Source: UBA9076 sp964418835
Lineage (GTDB): Bacteria > Bacillota_I > Bacilli_A > Erysipelotrichales > Erysipelotrichaceae
Length of the DNA: 29,491 bases
Direction of reading: 5' to 3'
Assembly (NCBI GenBank): GCA_964418835.1
Contig: CAYQNJ010000016.1
Span: forward strand, 1 to 29,491
The position numbers and the translations under genes are program-made. Positions 23,450 through 29,491 of this stretch are shown here, in pieces (position 1 is the first letter of the stretch; every line of letters starts with the position of its first letter). The notes under the pieces were generated by a model that was given only the letters and a program-made list of their open reading frames with translations, did not search any database and was not told where the DNA came from.

Positions 23450-24889
23450 TTACCCCTCAAATTGTTTTTTATGTTCAAGAATTAAAGTCTTCTTCAAATC
23501 AATAAGCTTTTGAGTTTGATCCACATAATATTTATGTGGGTTTTCCAAACGTTTAACTTCTGGATACATTGTATCCATTTGTTTAGAACAATATTTTTGT
23601 TTCTCATTAATACTCATATCTTCATAAACAAGTTTCCCTTTTACAAATAAAGGAACTTGTAATTCTTTAATTATGTAATTAGATATTGTAGTTGTATTAA
23701 ATTCATTTAAAGGATCAATTAAAGTGAATTCATCTTCTGGAATAATTTCATCATGTAATGCCATAACATCACCTAATGCATAGCCAGTAGTCTTATCATA
23801 GAATCTGTAAAGTCTTTTATAACCTGGGTTAACTATCTTAATAGCATCATTACTAATTTTAATTCTAGGAATAATTTCACCATCTTCTTCAATAGCAACT
23901 AATTTATAAACAACACCAACTCTACCTTTAGGAGCTGCAATATTATCTCCAGCACCAATTGAATCAAACCTAGCATCTTGCATTGCAAGGGAAGTAAGCG
24001 TATATGGATCTATTGAATTAGATAAAACAATTTTAGTGTCATGCATACCTTCTTTATCTAAAATAATTCTTACTTGTTTAGATAAATAAGCTAAGTCACC
24101 ACTATCTATTCTTACAGATTTAAGTTTATGTCCTCTAGGAATTAAATAATCCTTAGCAACCTTTATAGCATTTACAACACCACTTTTTAAAGTGTCATAA
24201 GTATCAATTAAGAAATTAGCATCATCAGGAAATGACTTTGCATACTTTAAAAATGCATCATATTCTTCCTCTTCTGCAGATATCATTGAATGAGCCATTG
24301 TACCCATAACTGGTATTCCATAAATTTGACCAGCCATAACATTAGAAGTACCAACACAACCAGCAATATAACCACATTTACTTGCAAGAACTGCGGCTTC
24401 TGGTCCATCAGCGCGTCTTGCCCCAAACTCCATAATAGGAATATTACCAGCTGATTCAACTAACCTTCTTGCGGCAGTAGTAAATTTAATACAACTATTT
24501 AAATAAGATAATATTGTAGTTTCAATTATTTGAGCTTCTATTATATTAGCTTTAACTGTAACAAGTATTTCATTACCAAACACCACCGTACCATCAGGCA
24601 CAACCCACATATCACCATTAAACTTAAAATTAGCCAAATAATCTAAAAATTCTTCAGAAAATTTATTCGCATTTCTTAAAAATTCAATATCATCCTTATC
24701 AAATTTAATATTTTGAATATAGTCAATTATATTATCAACACCAGACATAATCGCATATCCACCATCAAAAGGATTTGATCTAAAGAAACCATCAAAATAG
24801 ACTATCTTATCAAATGCATTGTCATCAAAATAAGTTTGAGCCATAGTTATTTCGTATAAATCTGTCATCATTGTTTTATTAGTTTTCAT
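23450..24889 (-). CDS. pncB: Nicotinate phosphoribosyltransferase
   Basis: PncB joins nicotinate and PRPP to form nicotinate mononucleotide, the first step of the Preiss-Handler salvage route. Hallmarks in the 479-residue protein are MTDLYEITMAQ near the start, the MEFGARRADGPEAA segment, GTSNVMAGQIYGIPVMGTMAHS with the catalytic-type His after GTMA, SVRIDSGDLAYLS and AGDNIAAP. Length fits the Firmicutes form. AGGAGG lies before the ATG. It starts 2 bases after the malic enzyme gene ends and is followed by nadE and nadD, so all three enzymes from nicotinate to NAD are together. Confidence 0.95.
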   Translation of the reverse strand: MKTNKTMMTDLYEITMAQTYFDDNAFDKIVYFDGFFRSNPFDGGYAIMSGVDNIIDYIQNIKFDKDDIEFLRNANKFSEEFLDYLANFKFNGDMWVVPDGTVVFGNEILVTVKANIIEAQIIETTILSYLNSCIKFTTAARRLVESAGNIPIMEFGARRADGPEAAVLASKCGYIAGCVGTSNVMAGQIYGIPVMGTMAHSMISAEEEEYDAFLKYAKSFPDDANFLIDTYDTLKSGVVNAIKVAKDYLIPRGHKLKSVRIDSGDLAYLSKQVRIILDKEGMHDTKIVLSNSIDPYTLTSLAMQDARFDSIGAGDNIAAPKGRVGVVYKLVAIEEDGEIIPRIKISNDAIKIVNPGYKRLYRFYDKTTGYALGDVMALHDEIIPEDEFTLIDPLNEFNTTTISNYIIKELQVPLFVKGKLVYEDMSINEKQKYCSKQMDTMYPEVKRLENPHKYYVDQTQKLIDLKKTLILEHKKQFEG

Positions 24890-24891
24890 AT

Positions 24892-26070
24892 TTACCTCCT
24901 AATATTACCTGACTTAATACAAGCAATCTTTACTGCTTCACTAACACTTTTGACTACTCTATCATCAAGTGGACTAGCCACAACATAATCAGTAGTAAGT
25001 TCACTTTCATCTATTAAACTTGCTATCGCAATACTCGCAGCTATTTTAACATCCTCGTCAATCTTAGTTGCTTTAGCATCTAAAGCACCTCTAAATAAAC
25101 CAGGAAATGCAAGTAAGTTATTCACTTGATTAGGTCTATCACTTCTTCCAGTACCAACTATATAAGCATTAGCTTCCTTGGCATCATCATATGATATCTC
25201 AGGTTCTGGATTAGCCATCGCAAGCACAATGTTTTTCTCATTCATTGATCTAACCATATCCTTACTAACTAAATTTCTAGCAGAAACACCAATAAATATA
25301 TCTGCACCTACCATTGCCTCTTTTAAATTATTATATTCCATATTATCAAGGTTTACATACTCAAGTAATTCTTTCTTATAAACATCATATGTATCACTAT
25401 CTTTTTTAGACAATAAACCATCCTTATCAAAAGCATATATATTAGTAAATCCATAATTATAAATCATTCTAATAATTGAACTACCCGCAGCACCTGTACC
25501 ACTAACTACAACCTTATTATACTCAGGTTTTTTACCAGTTAATTTAATACTATTTATTAAGGTAGCTAACACTACTATTGCAGTACCATGTTGATCATCA
25601 TGAAACACAGGTATATCCATTTCTTCAATTAATCTTCTTTCAATTTCAATACAACGTGGTGCACTAATATCTTCTAAGTTAATACCGCCCAAGTTAGGTT
25701 CTAATATCTTACAAGTTCTAATTATTTCTTCAACATCATTTGTTTTAATACATAAAGGAATAGCATCTAAATTCGCAAACTTTTTCATTAATAATGCTTT
25801 ACCTTCCATAACAGGTAAAGCAGCCTGTGCTCCTATATTACCTAAACCAAGCACAGCACTACCATCACTAATAATACCGACAGTATTACCTTTATTAGTA
25901 TAAACATAAGCATTCTCTTTATCCTTCTCTATTTCTAGACAAGGAGCTGCAACCCCTGGAGTATAAGCTAAAGATAAATCATCTTTACTTTCACAAGGAA
26001 CCTTAACCTTTATTTCTAGTTTCCCCTTAAATTCTTCATGTAATTTTAAAGCTTCCTCATAAATATTCAT
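24892..26070 (-). CDS. NAD(P)-dependent malic enzyme
   Basis: Malic enzyme oxidatively decarboxylates malate to pyruvate, reducing NAD(P)+. The 392-residue protein is the short bacterial form. It contains LAYTPGVAAPCLEI (35-48) with the catalytic-type Tyr36, MEGKALLMKKFANLDAIPLC, NLEDISAPRC with metal ligands, VFHDDQHGTAIVV, the Rossmann motif VVSGTGAAGSSI, and AMANPEPEI. No phosphotransacetylase domain is fused. Cofactor choice (NAD or NADP) cannot be fixed by eye. The gene stands between the fumarase/DUF523 genes and the three NAD-making genes; with fumarase it would carry fumarate via malate to pyruvate and yield reduced cofactor. Confidence 0.93.
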   Translation of the reverse strand: MNIYEEALKLHEEFKGKLEIKVKVPCESKDDLSLAYTPGVAAPCLEIEKDKENAYVYTNKGNTVGIISDGSAVLGLGNIGAQAALPVMEGKALLMKKFANLDAIPLCIKTNDVEEIIRTCKILEPNLGGINLEDISAPRCIEIERRLIEEMDIPVFHDDQHGTAIVVLATLINSIKLTGKKPEYNKVVVSGTGAAGSSIIRMIYNYGFTNIYAFDKDGLLSKKDSDTYDVYKKELLEYVNLDNMEYNNLKEAMVGADIFIGVSARNLVSKDMVRSMNEKNIVLAMANPEPEISYDDAKEANAYIVGTGRSDRPNQVNNLLAFPGLFRGALDAKATKIDEDVKIAASIAIASLIDESELTTDYVVASPLDDRVVKSVSEAVKIACIKSGNIRR

Positions 26071-26071
26071 T

Positions 26072-26491
26072 CTATTTCCCTCTTCCTAAGTAACTTATAT
26101 CATCTATGCAATTAATATTGTTTTCTTTTAATAATTTTACAAATATCCCATCTCCAGTAGTTATAGTGTGAGTAAATGTACCATCATATATCTTATTACA
26201 TCCACAAGATGGACTAAGTGATTTTAGTATAACTAATTCCACATTATTTTTTTGACATATTTCTAAAGCTAATAAAGCACCCTTTTTAAACTCTTCAGTA
26301 ACATCTTCACCTATGGAATTAATTACACTTTCCCCTACAATTTCGCATGGATTTCTAGGACATCCTAGACCTCCTAACATTTCTGGACAAATAGGAATAA
26401 CATTTTCCAATGTTAATAATTCTTTTCTTAGATTATTACCACTATCATATTTACAATTTTCTCCTAATAAACATGAACTAATCGCTATCAT
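26072..26491 (-). CDS. DUF523-family protein (TudS-like desulfidase family)
   Basis: Numbered from the ATG at 26491 (139 residues), the protein has ISSCLLGENCKYDSG with C7 and C13, PICPEMLGGLGCPRNPCE with C35, C44 and C49, and SPSCGC with C96 and C98. This is the DUF523 family. Its characterised member TudS is a thiouracil desulfidase with a 4Fe-4S cluster held by three cysteines (here probably C7, C35 and C96). Whether this member shares that activity is not known. Another ATG three codons upstream abuts the AAGGAA ribosome site, so the second is preferred. The start lies inside the end of the fumarase beta gene and the stop is one base before the malic enzyme ATG, so it is embedded in the operon. 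Confidence 0.85.
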   Translation of the reverse strand: MIAISSCLLGENCKYDSGNNLRKELLTLENVIPICPEMLGGLGCPRNPCEIVGESVINSIGEDVTEEFKKGALLALEICQKNNVELVILKSLSPSCGCNKIYDGTFTHTITTGDGIFVKLLKENNINCIDDISYLGRGK

Positions 26492-27005
26492 AAATATCAT
26501 TTCCTTTTATATCTATTCCTACAAACACTGGAAAATCAACTACTTCTAACTTTAATATAGCTTCACTTAATAATTCCTCAAAAGCTACCATCTCAAATGA
26601 GACCACACTCTTACCAATAAGTGCTCCAGCTCCTCCTGCGGCCACAAAATATACAGCTTTATTATTAATAATAGATTGTTTTACTTCATTACTTCTATAA
26701 CCTTTACCAATCATTCCCTTTAAACCCAAATCTAATAATCTAGGTGTATATTTATCCATCCTAGAAGCAGTAGTAGGACCACCGCTTCCAAAACTTCCAT
26801 CTTCTCTAGCTGGAGTTGGACCAACATAATAAATAGTTTGGTTTTTGATATCAAAAGGAAGTTTCAAACCTTGATCTAACAAATCTATCAATTTTTTATG
26901 CACAGCATCTCTAGCGGTATACATTATTCCATTAAGTAAAACTTGTTCACCACAGACAAGGTTTTCAACATCATCAACATTTAAAGGAAGATTGATTCTT
27001 TTCAT
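26478..27005 (-). CDS. Fumarate hydratase class I, beta subunit
   Basis: This is the C-terminal-type subunit of the two-subunit class I (iron-sulfur) fumarase. It carries LLNGIMYTARDAVHKKL, YYVGPTPAREDGSFGSGGPTTASRMDKYTP (about 65-93) and GKGYRSNEV, then FVAAGGAGALIGK. The 175-residue length matches FumA_C-type subunits. L-tartrate dehydratase beta is a close relative, but the malic enzyme next to it supports fumarase. It overlaps the alpha subunit gene by one base at 27005 and the DUF523 gene by about 14 bases. Confidence 0.88.
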   Translation of the reverse strand: MKRINLPLNVDDVENLVCGEQVLLNGIMYTARDAVHKKLIDLLDQGLKLPFDIKNQTIYYVGPTPAREDGSFGSGGPTTASRMDKYTPRLLDLGLKGMIGKGYRSNEVKQSIINNKAVYFVAAGGAGALIGKSVVSFEMVAFEELLSEAILKLEVVDFPVFVGIDIKGNDIYDSD

Positions 27006-27850
27006 TATAATAATCTCCTAACATGCCTAGAAGCATGACAACAAATACTTACTGCCACCGGTAAACCAGCAATATGTGTAGGTGCTTGTTCTATTTGTAT
27101 TTTTAAAGCAGTTGTTTTACCTTTTAAACCTAGCGGTCCTATATTAGATTTGTTAACTATTGTTAATATTTCATCTTCTAAATTTTTATATCTTACATCA
27201 CTGTTAGATTCATCCAATGGTCTAAGCAAAGCTCTTTTCGCTAAGAAAGGCGCATAATCAAAACTACCACCAATACCTACACCAACAATCATTGGTGGAC
27301 AAGCATTGGGACCTGCACTAATTATTGTATCCACAATAAAATCTTTTACACCTTCATATCCATCAGAAGGTTTACACATTTTAATCTTAGACATGTTTTC
27401 AGAACCAAACCCTTTTGCGCTAACTTCGACAACTAAGTCTTCCCCTTCAACAATATCCATATATATTAATGCTGGTGTATTATCTGTTGTATTCTTCCTT
27501 TCAAATAATGGATCATCAACAATAGATTTTCTAAGGTAATTATTTTCATAACCTATCCTTACACCTTCATTAATAGCTTTTTTTAAATTACCATTAAAAA
27601 AATGAATATCTTGCCCAATAGTTAAATAAACACTTACCATACCAGTATCTTGACATATAGGTATATGTTCATTTTTAGCAATATCTGCATTTTTTAACAA
27701 CATATCCATTGCGACCCTACTAATCTTACTTGATTCATTTTCAAAACCATCTTTTAATGCATTATATACATCACTAGGATAACTAGTAGTAATATCATTA
27801 CAAATATCAATAATTGTATTCTTAATCAAATTAACATCTATTTCTCTCAT
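27005..27850 (-). CDS. Fumarate hydratase class I, alpha subunit
   Basis: Together with the beta subunit this interconverts fumarate and malate with a labile 4Fe-4S cluster. The three cluster cysteines are visible: C66 in HIPICQDTG, C184 in SAGPNACPP, and C270 or C271 in SICCHASRH. Other family segments are KGFGSENMSKIKMCKP, GVGIGGSFDYAPFLAK and NIGPLGLKGKTTALKI. The 281 residues are the normal alpha length. It is the first gene of the seven-gene operon. On the minus strand an extended -10, TGTTAGAAT, lies 15 bases before the ATG, followed by a GAGG ribosome site. Oxygen sensitivity of this enzyme class fits an anaerobe. A tartrate dehydratase alpha role is the alternative. Confidence 0.9.
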   Translation of the reverse strand: MREIDVNLIKNTIIDICNDITTSYPSDVYNALKDGFENESSKISRVAMDMLLKNADIAKNEHIPICQDTGMVSVYLTIGQDIHFFNGNLKKAINEGVRIGYENNYLRKSIVDDPLFERKNTTDNTPALIYMDIVEGEDLVVEVSAKGFGSENMSKIKMCKPSDGYEGVKDFIVDTIISAGPNACPPMIVGVGIGGSFDYAPFLAKRALLRPLDESNSDVRYKNLEDEILTIVNKSNIGPLGLKGKTTALKIQIEQAPTHIAGLPVAVSICCHASRHVRRLL

Positions 27851-27865
27851 ACTTACCTCACTATT

Positions 27866-27874
27866 ATTCTAACA
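27866..27874 (-). promoter_or_regulatory. Promoter of the fumarase-NAD operon (extended -10)
   Basis: On the minus strand TG-T-TAGAAT gives an extended -10 with GAGG between it and the ATG at 27850. No convincing -35 is present, as allowed for extended -10 promoters. It lies back to back with the promoter at 27892-27900. Confidence 0.55.
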
Positions 27875-27891
27875 TTTTATTGAATATATAA

Positions 27892-27900
27892 TGATATAAT
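27892..27900 (+). promoter_or_regulatory. Perfect extended -10 of the flavin-reductase-like gene
   Basis: TGATATAAT is a perfect TGnTATAAT extended -10. AGGAGGT at 27907-27913 follows, 7 bases before the ATG at 27921. Confidence 0.7.
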
Positions 27901-27920
27901 TTATATAGGAGGTATTAATT

Positions 27921-28421
27921 ATGTTTAAAGAAATACAACCAAGTGAATTAAATGAAAATTTATTCAATCTAATTAAGGATGAATGGGGTGTTATTACACT
28001 AGACTGTGACACTAAGGTTAATGGTATGACAGTTAACTGGGTTCAAATGGGATACCTATGGAGAAAGTATGTAGTAACTTTATATGTAAGACCTCAAAGA
28101 TATACTTACAAATATATCCAAAATAAAGATAATTACTCATTAGCCTTCTTTGATGGTTATAGGAAAGAATTGAATTACCTAGGAAGTTCTTCAGGACATG
28201 ATGAAGACAAAATAAAAACATCTGGATTAACTATCTCATACGATAATGAAACACCATATATTAATGAAGCAAAAATCATATTTATATTAAAAAAGTTATA
28301 CTCCAATACTCTAAAAGAAGAAAACTTCATTGAAGATGGTTTAAAAGAAAAGATATATCCTAATAATGACTTTCATTTGGGAATAGTATGTGAAATAGAA
28401 AAGATACTTATAAAAGAATAA
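27921..28421 (+). CDS. Flavin-reductase-like (split-barrel FMN-binding) protein
   Basis: A 166-residue single-domain protein. The pattern GVITLDCDTKVNGMTVNWVQMGYLWRKYVVTLYVRPQRYTYKYI (about 23-66), followed by NYSLAFFDG and GHDEDKIKTSGL, is that of the flavin-reductase-like domain in anaerobic Firmicutes: a split barrel that binds FMN, with a conserved V/T-x-x-W and R-P-x-R-x-T segment. It would carry electrons to or from small substrates in the cytoplasm; the partner is unknown. It diverges from the fumarase-NAD operon across a 70-base gap that holds both promoters, and it ends in a hairpin shared with htpG. Confidence 0.85.
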   Translation: MFKEIQPSELNENLFNLIKDEWGVITLDCDTKVNGMTVNWVQMGYLWRKYVVTLYVRPQRYTYKYIQNKDNYSLAFFDGYRKELNYLGSSSGHDEDKIKTSGLTISYDNETPYINEAKIIFILKKLYSNTLKEENFIEDGLKEKIYPNNDFHLGIVCEIEKILIKE

Positions 28422-28446
28422 AAGGTAGATTATAAAATCTACCTTT
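28421..28446. terminator. Bidirectional hairpin between the flavin-reductase-like gene and htpG
   Basis: AAAGGTAGATT (28421-28431) and AATCTACCTTT (28436-28446) pair over 11 bp around a 4-base loop. T-rich tails follow on both strands, and the stem touches the stop codon of the plus-strand gene. Confidence 0.75.
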
Positions 28447-28450
28447 TATA

Positions 28451-29491
28451 TTAACTATTCGCTTTAATCATTAATTCTATTACTTTATTTGCATAATCAA
28501 TTGGATTATCTATTGGTAATCCTTCTATTAATAATGCTTGGTCATATAAAACCTTAGAATATTCTTTAATTAAATCCGGATTGTTTTCTTGAATCTTTTG
28601 TAAAGTTTTAAATATTTCATGATTAGGGTTTATTTCTAAAATCTTGCTAGCCTTCATTCCCATGTTGTTAGGAGATTGGGATAATACCTTTTCCATTTCA
28701 ATAGATAAACCTTCATCAGACACAAGACAAACTGGATTATTAACTAACCTAGAAGATACTCTTACATCAGTCACATTGTTTGATAAAGCTTCTTTCATAG
28801 AAGTTAAAAGAGATTCATTTTCTTTTGTTTGTTCCTCTTTAATCTTCTTTTCTTCATCACTCTCTAAATCAAAGTCACCTTTATTTACTGATTTAAATTC
28901 TATATCATTGTATGATCTCATCATACTTATCGCAAATTCATCAACATCATCCATAAAGTATAAAACTTCTATTTCTTTATCAATTAACTTTTCCATTTGT
29001 GGTGAATTTTTAATATCTTCTATTGAATCACCTGTCACATAATATATTACCTTTTGATCTTCTGGCTTTCTTTCAACATATTCTTTTAATGTTACATACT
29101 TATCTTCTTTACTTGATTTAAATAATATTAAATCTTTTAATGTTTCTACATGTGTACCATAATCTTGATAAATTCCATATTTTAAATTTAATCCAAAATT
29201 TTCAAATAACTTTTCATATGATTCTCTATCATTTTTAATCATATCTTCTAAATAAGATTTAATTTTCTTTTGTATTGAATTAGCAAGTAATTTAACTTGT
29301 CTATCTTGTTGTAGAATCTCTCTAGATATATTTAAACTTAAGTCTTCACTATCAATAATTCCTTTAATAAACTTAAAATAATCAGGAATTAATTCATTAG
29401 CCTTATCCATAATAAATACACCTGAACTATATAACCTTAGACCTGCTTCATAATCAGAGTTATAGAAGTTATATGGTTGTTTAGAAGGTAT
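28451..29491 (-). CDS. htpG: Chaperone protein HtpG (Hsp90), C-terminal part, runs off the right edge
   Basis: The frame is open from the right edge of the window (IPSKQPYNFYNSDYEAGLRL at 29491-29432) to TAA at 28451-28453, about 346 codons. It is therefore partial, and the ATG at 29410 is internal. SGVFIMDKANELIP, DSEDLSLNISREILQQDRQV and YLEDMIKNDRESYEKLFENFG mark the Hsp90 middle domain; YVTGDSIEDIKNSPQMEKL and EVLYFMDDVDEFAI follow. The C-terminal dimerisation domain has LVNNPVCLVSDEGLS and LEINPNHEIF, with an acidic linker before it. The N-terminal ATPase domain lies beyond the window. HtpG is an ATP-dependent cytoplasmic chaperone. Confidence 0.95.
   Translation of the reverse strand: MPSKQPYNFYNSDYEAGLRLYSSGVFIMDKANELIPDYFKFIKGIIDSEDLSLNISREILQQDRQVKLLANSIQKKIKSYLEDMIKNDRESYEKLFENFGLNLKYGIYQDYGTHVETLKDLILFKSSKEDKYVTLKEYVERKPEDQKVIYYVTGDSIEDIKNSPQMEKLIDKEIEVLYFMDDVDEFAISMMRSYNDIEFKSVNKGDFDLESDEEKKIKEEQTKENESLLTSMKEALSNNVTDVRVSSRLVNNPVCLVSDEGLSIEMEKVLSQSPNNMGMKASKILEINPNHEIFKTLQKIQENNPDLIKEYSKVLYDQALLIEGLPIDNPIDYANKVIELMIKANS

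Noticed and set aside
28644..29042. A 132-codon plus-strand open frame inside htpG
   Set aside because: It is antisense to a highly conserved Hsp90 region, lacks a ribosome site, and its Ser/Ile/Leu-rich composition is that of a frame opposite an AT-rich gene. The same holds for the shorter antisense frames at 1872-2096, 4492-4719, 21472-21702, 26313-26549 and 27306-27539.
1..29491. CRISPR array, tRNA or rRNA genes
   Set aside because: No regularly spaced repeats, no cloverleaf-capable or rRNA-like stretches were seen, and nearly all gaps are under 100 bases.

Overview
The window is about 29.5 kb of visibly AT-rich, densely packed bacterial chromosome. It has short gaps, strong AGGAGG-type ribosome binding sites and the standard genetic code: TAA, TAG and TGA all end genes, and Trp is TGG. 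Gene families and gene order point to a low-GC Bacillota-type anaerobe or fermenter (Clostridia, Erysipelotrichia or RF39-like Bacilli). Supporting families are a class I two-subunit fumarase, a DUF523 protein, a LytTR-DUF3021 pair, the QueH type of epoxyqueuosine reductase and a cysteine-rich alpha-hydroxy-acid oxidase. The species cannot be named from this sequence.

Left edge (1-4.3 kb, mostly minus strand). The first 221 bases, read on the plus strand, look like the 3' end of a serine recombinase gene. It overlaps, tail to tail, the 3' end of the 23S rRNA methyltransferase gene rlmD. The last 20 or so codons of rlmD are unusually GC-rich and lie in an inverted-repeat region, so this is probably the junction of an integrated mobile element lying to the left of the window. 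rlmD is the last gene of an operon with an MBOAT acyltransferase and a DHHW/AlgX-like protein, a surface-polymer O-acetylation pair. A small degenerate pyrophosphatase-like gene follows as a single-gene unit.

4.4-6.75 kb (minus). One operon holds a two-TM membrane protein, an SmtB-like metal-sensing ArsR repressor, a DnaQ-like 3'-5' exonuclease and an FMN alpha-hydroxy-acid oxidase with an N-terminal four-Cys cluster. 6.8-11.6 kb (plus) carries tgt-queA-queH for queuosine tRNA modification, then mgtE (Mg2+ channel) and a TPR-like protein, ending at a large bidirectional terminator.

11.7-15.6 kb is the abnormal part. ftsH is split by an in-frame TAA. A small membrane-protein gene is frameshifted. 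A LytTR regulator gene has two frameshifts and its partner DUF3021 gene has an in-frame TAG. An intact TetR gene sits among them. Everything outside this stretch looks intact, so this is either a local decay zone or a locally poor assembly.

15.6-20.1 kb (minus) has a MATE efflux pump; a cyclophilin-YitT-HAD phosphatase operon; and an autoregulated-looking TetR with a coiled-coil protein. rlmA lies on the plus strand at 20.2-21.0 kb.

20.95-27.85 kb (minus) is one tight seven-gene operon: fumarase alpha, fumarase beta, DUF523, NAD malic enzyme, pncB, nadE, nadD. It joins fumarate-to-pyruvate conversion with the whole Preiss-Handler route from nicotinate to NAD. A divergent flavin-reductase-like gene follows, and the window ends inside htpG.
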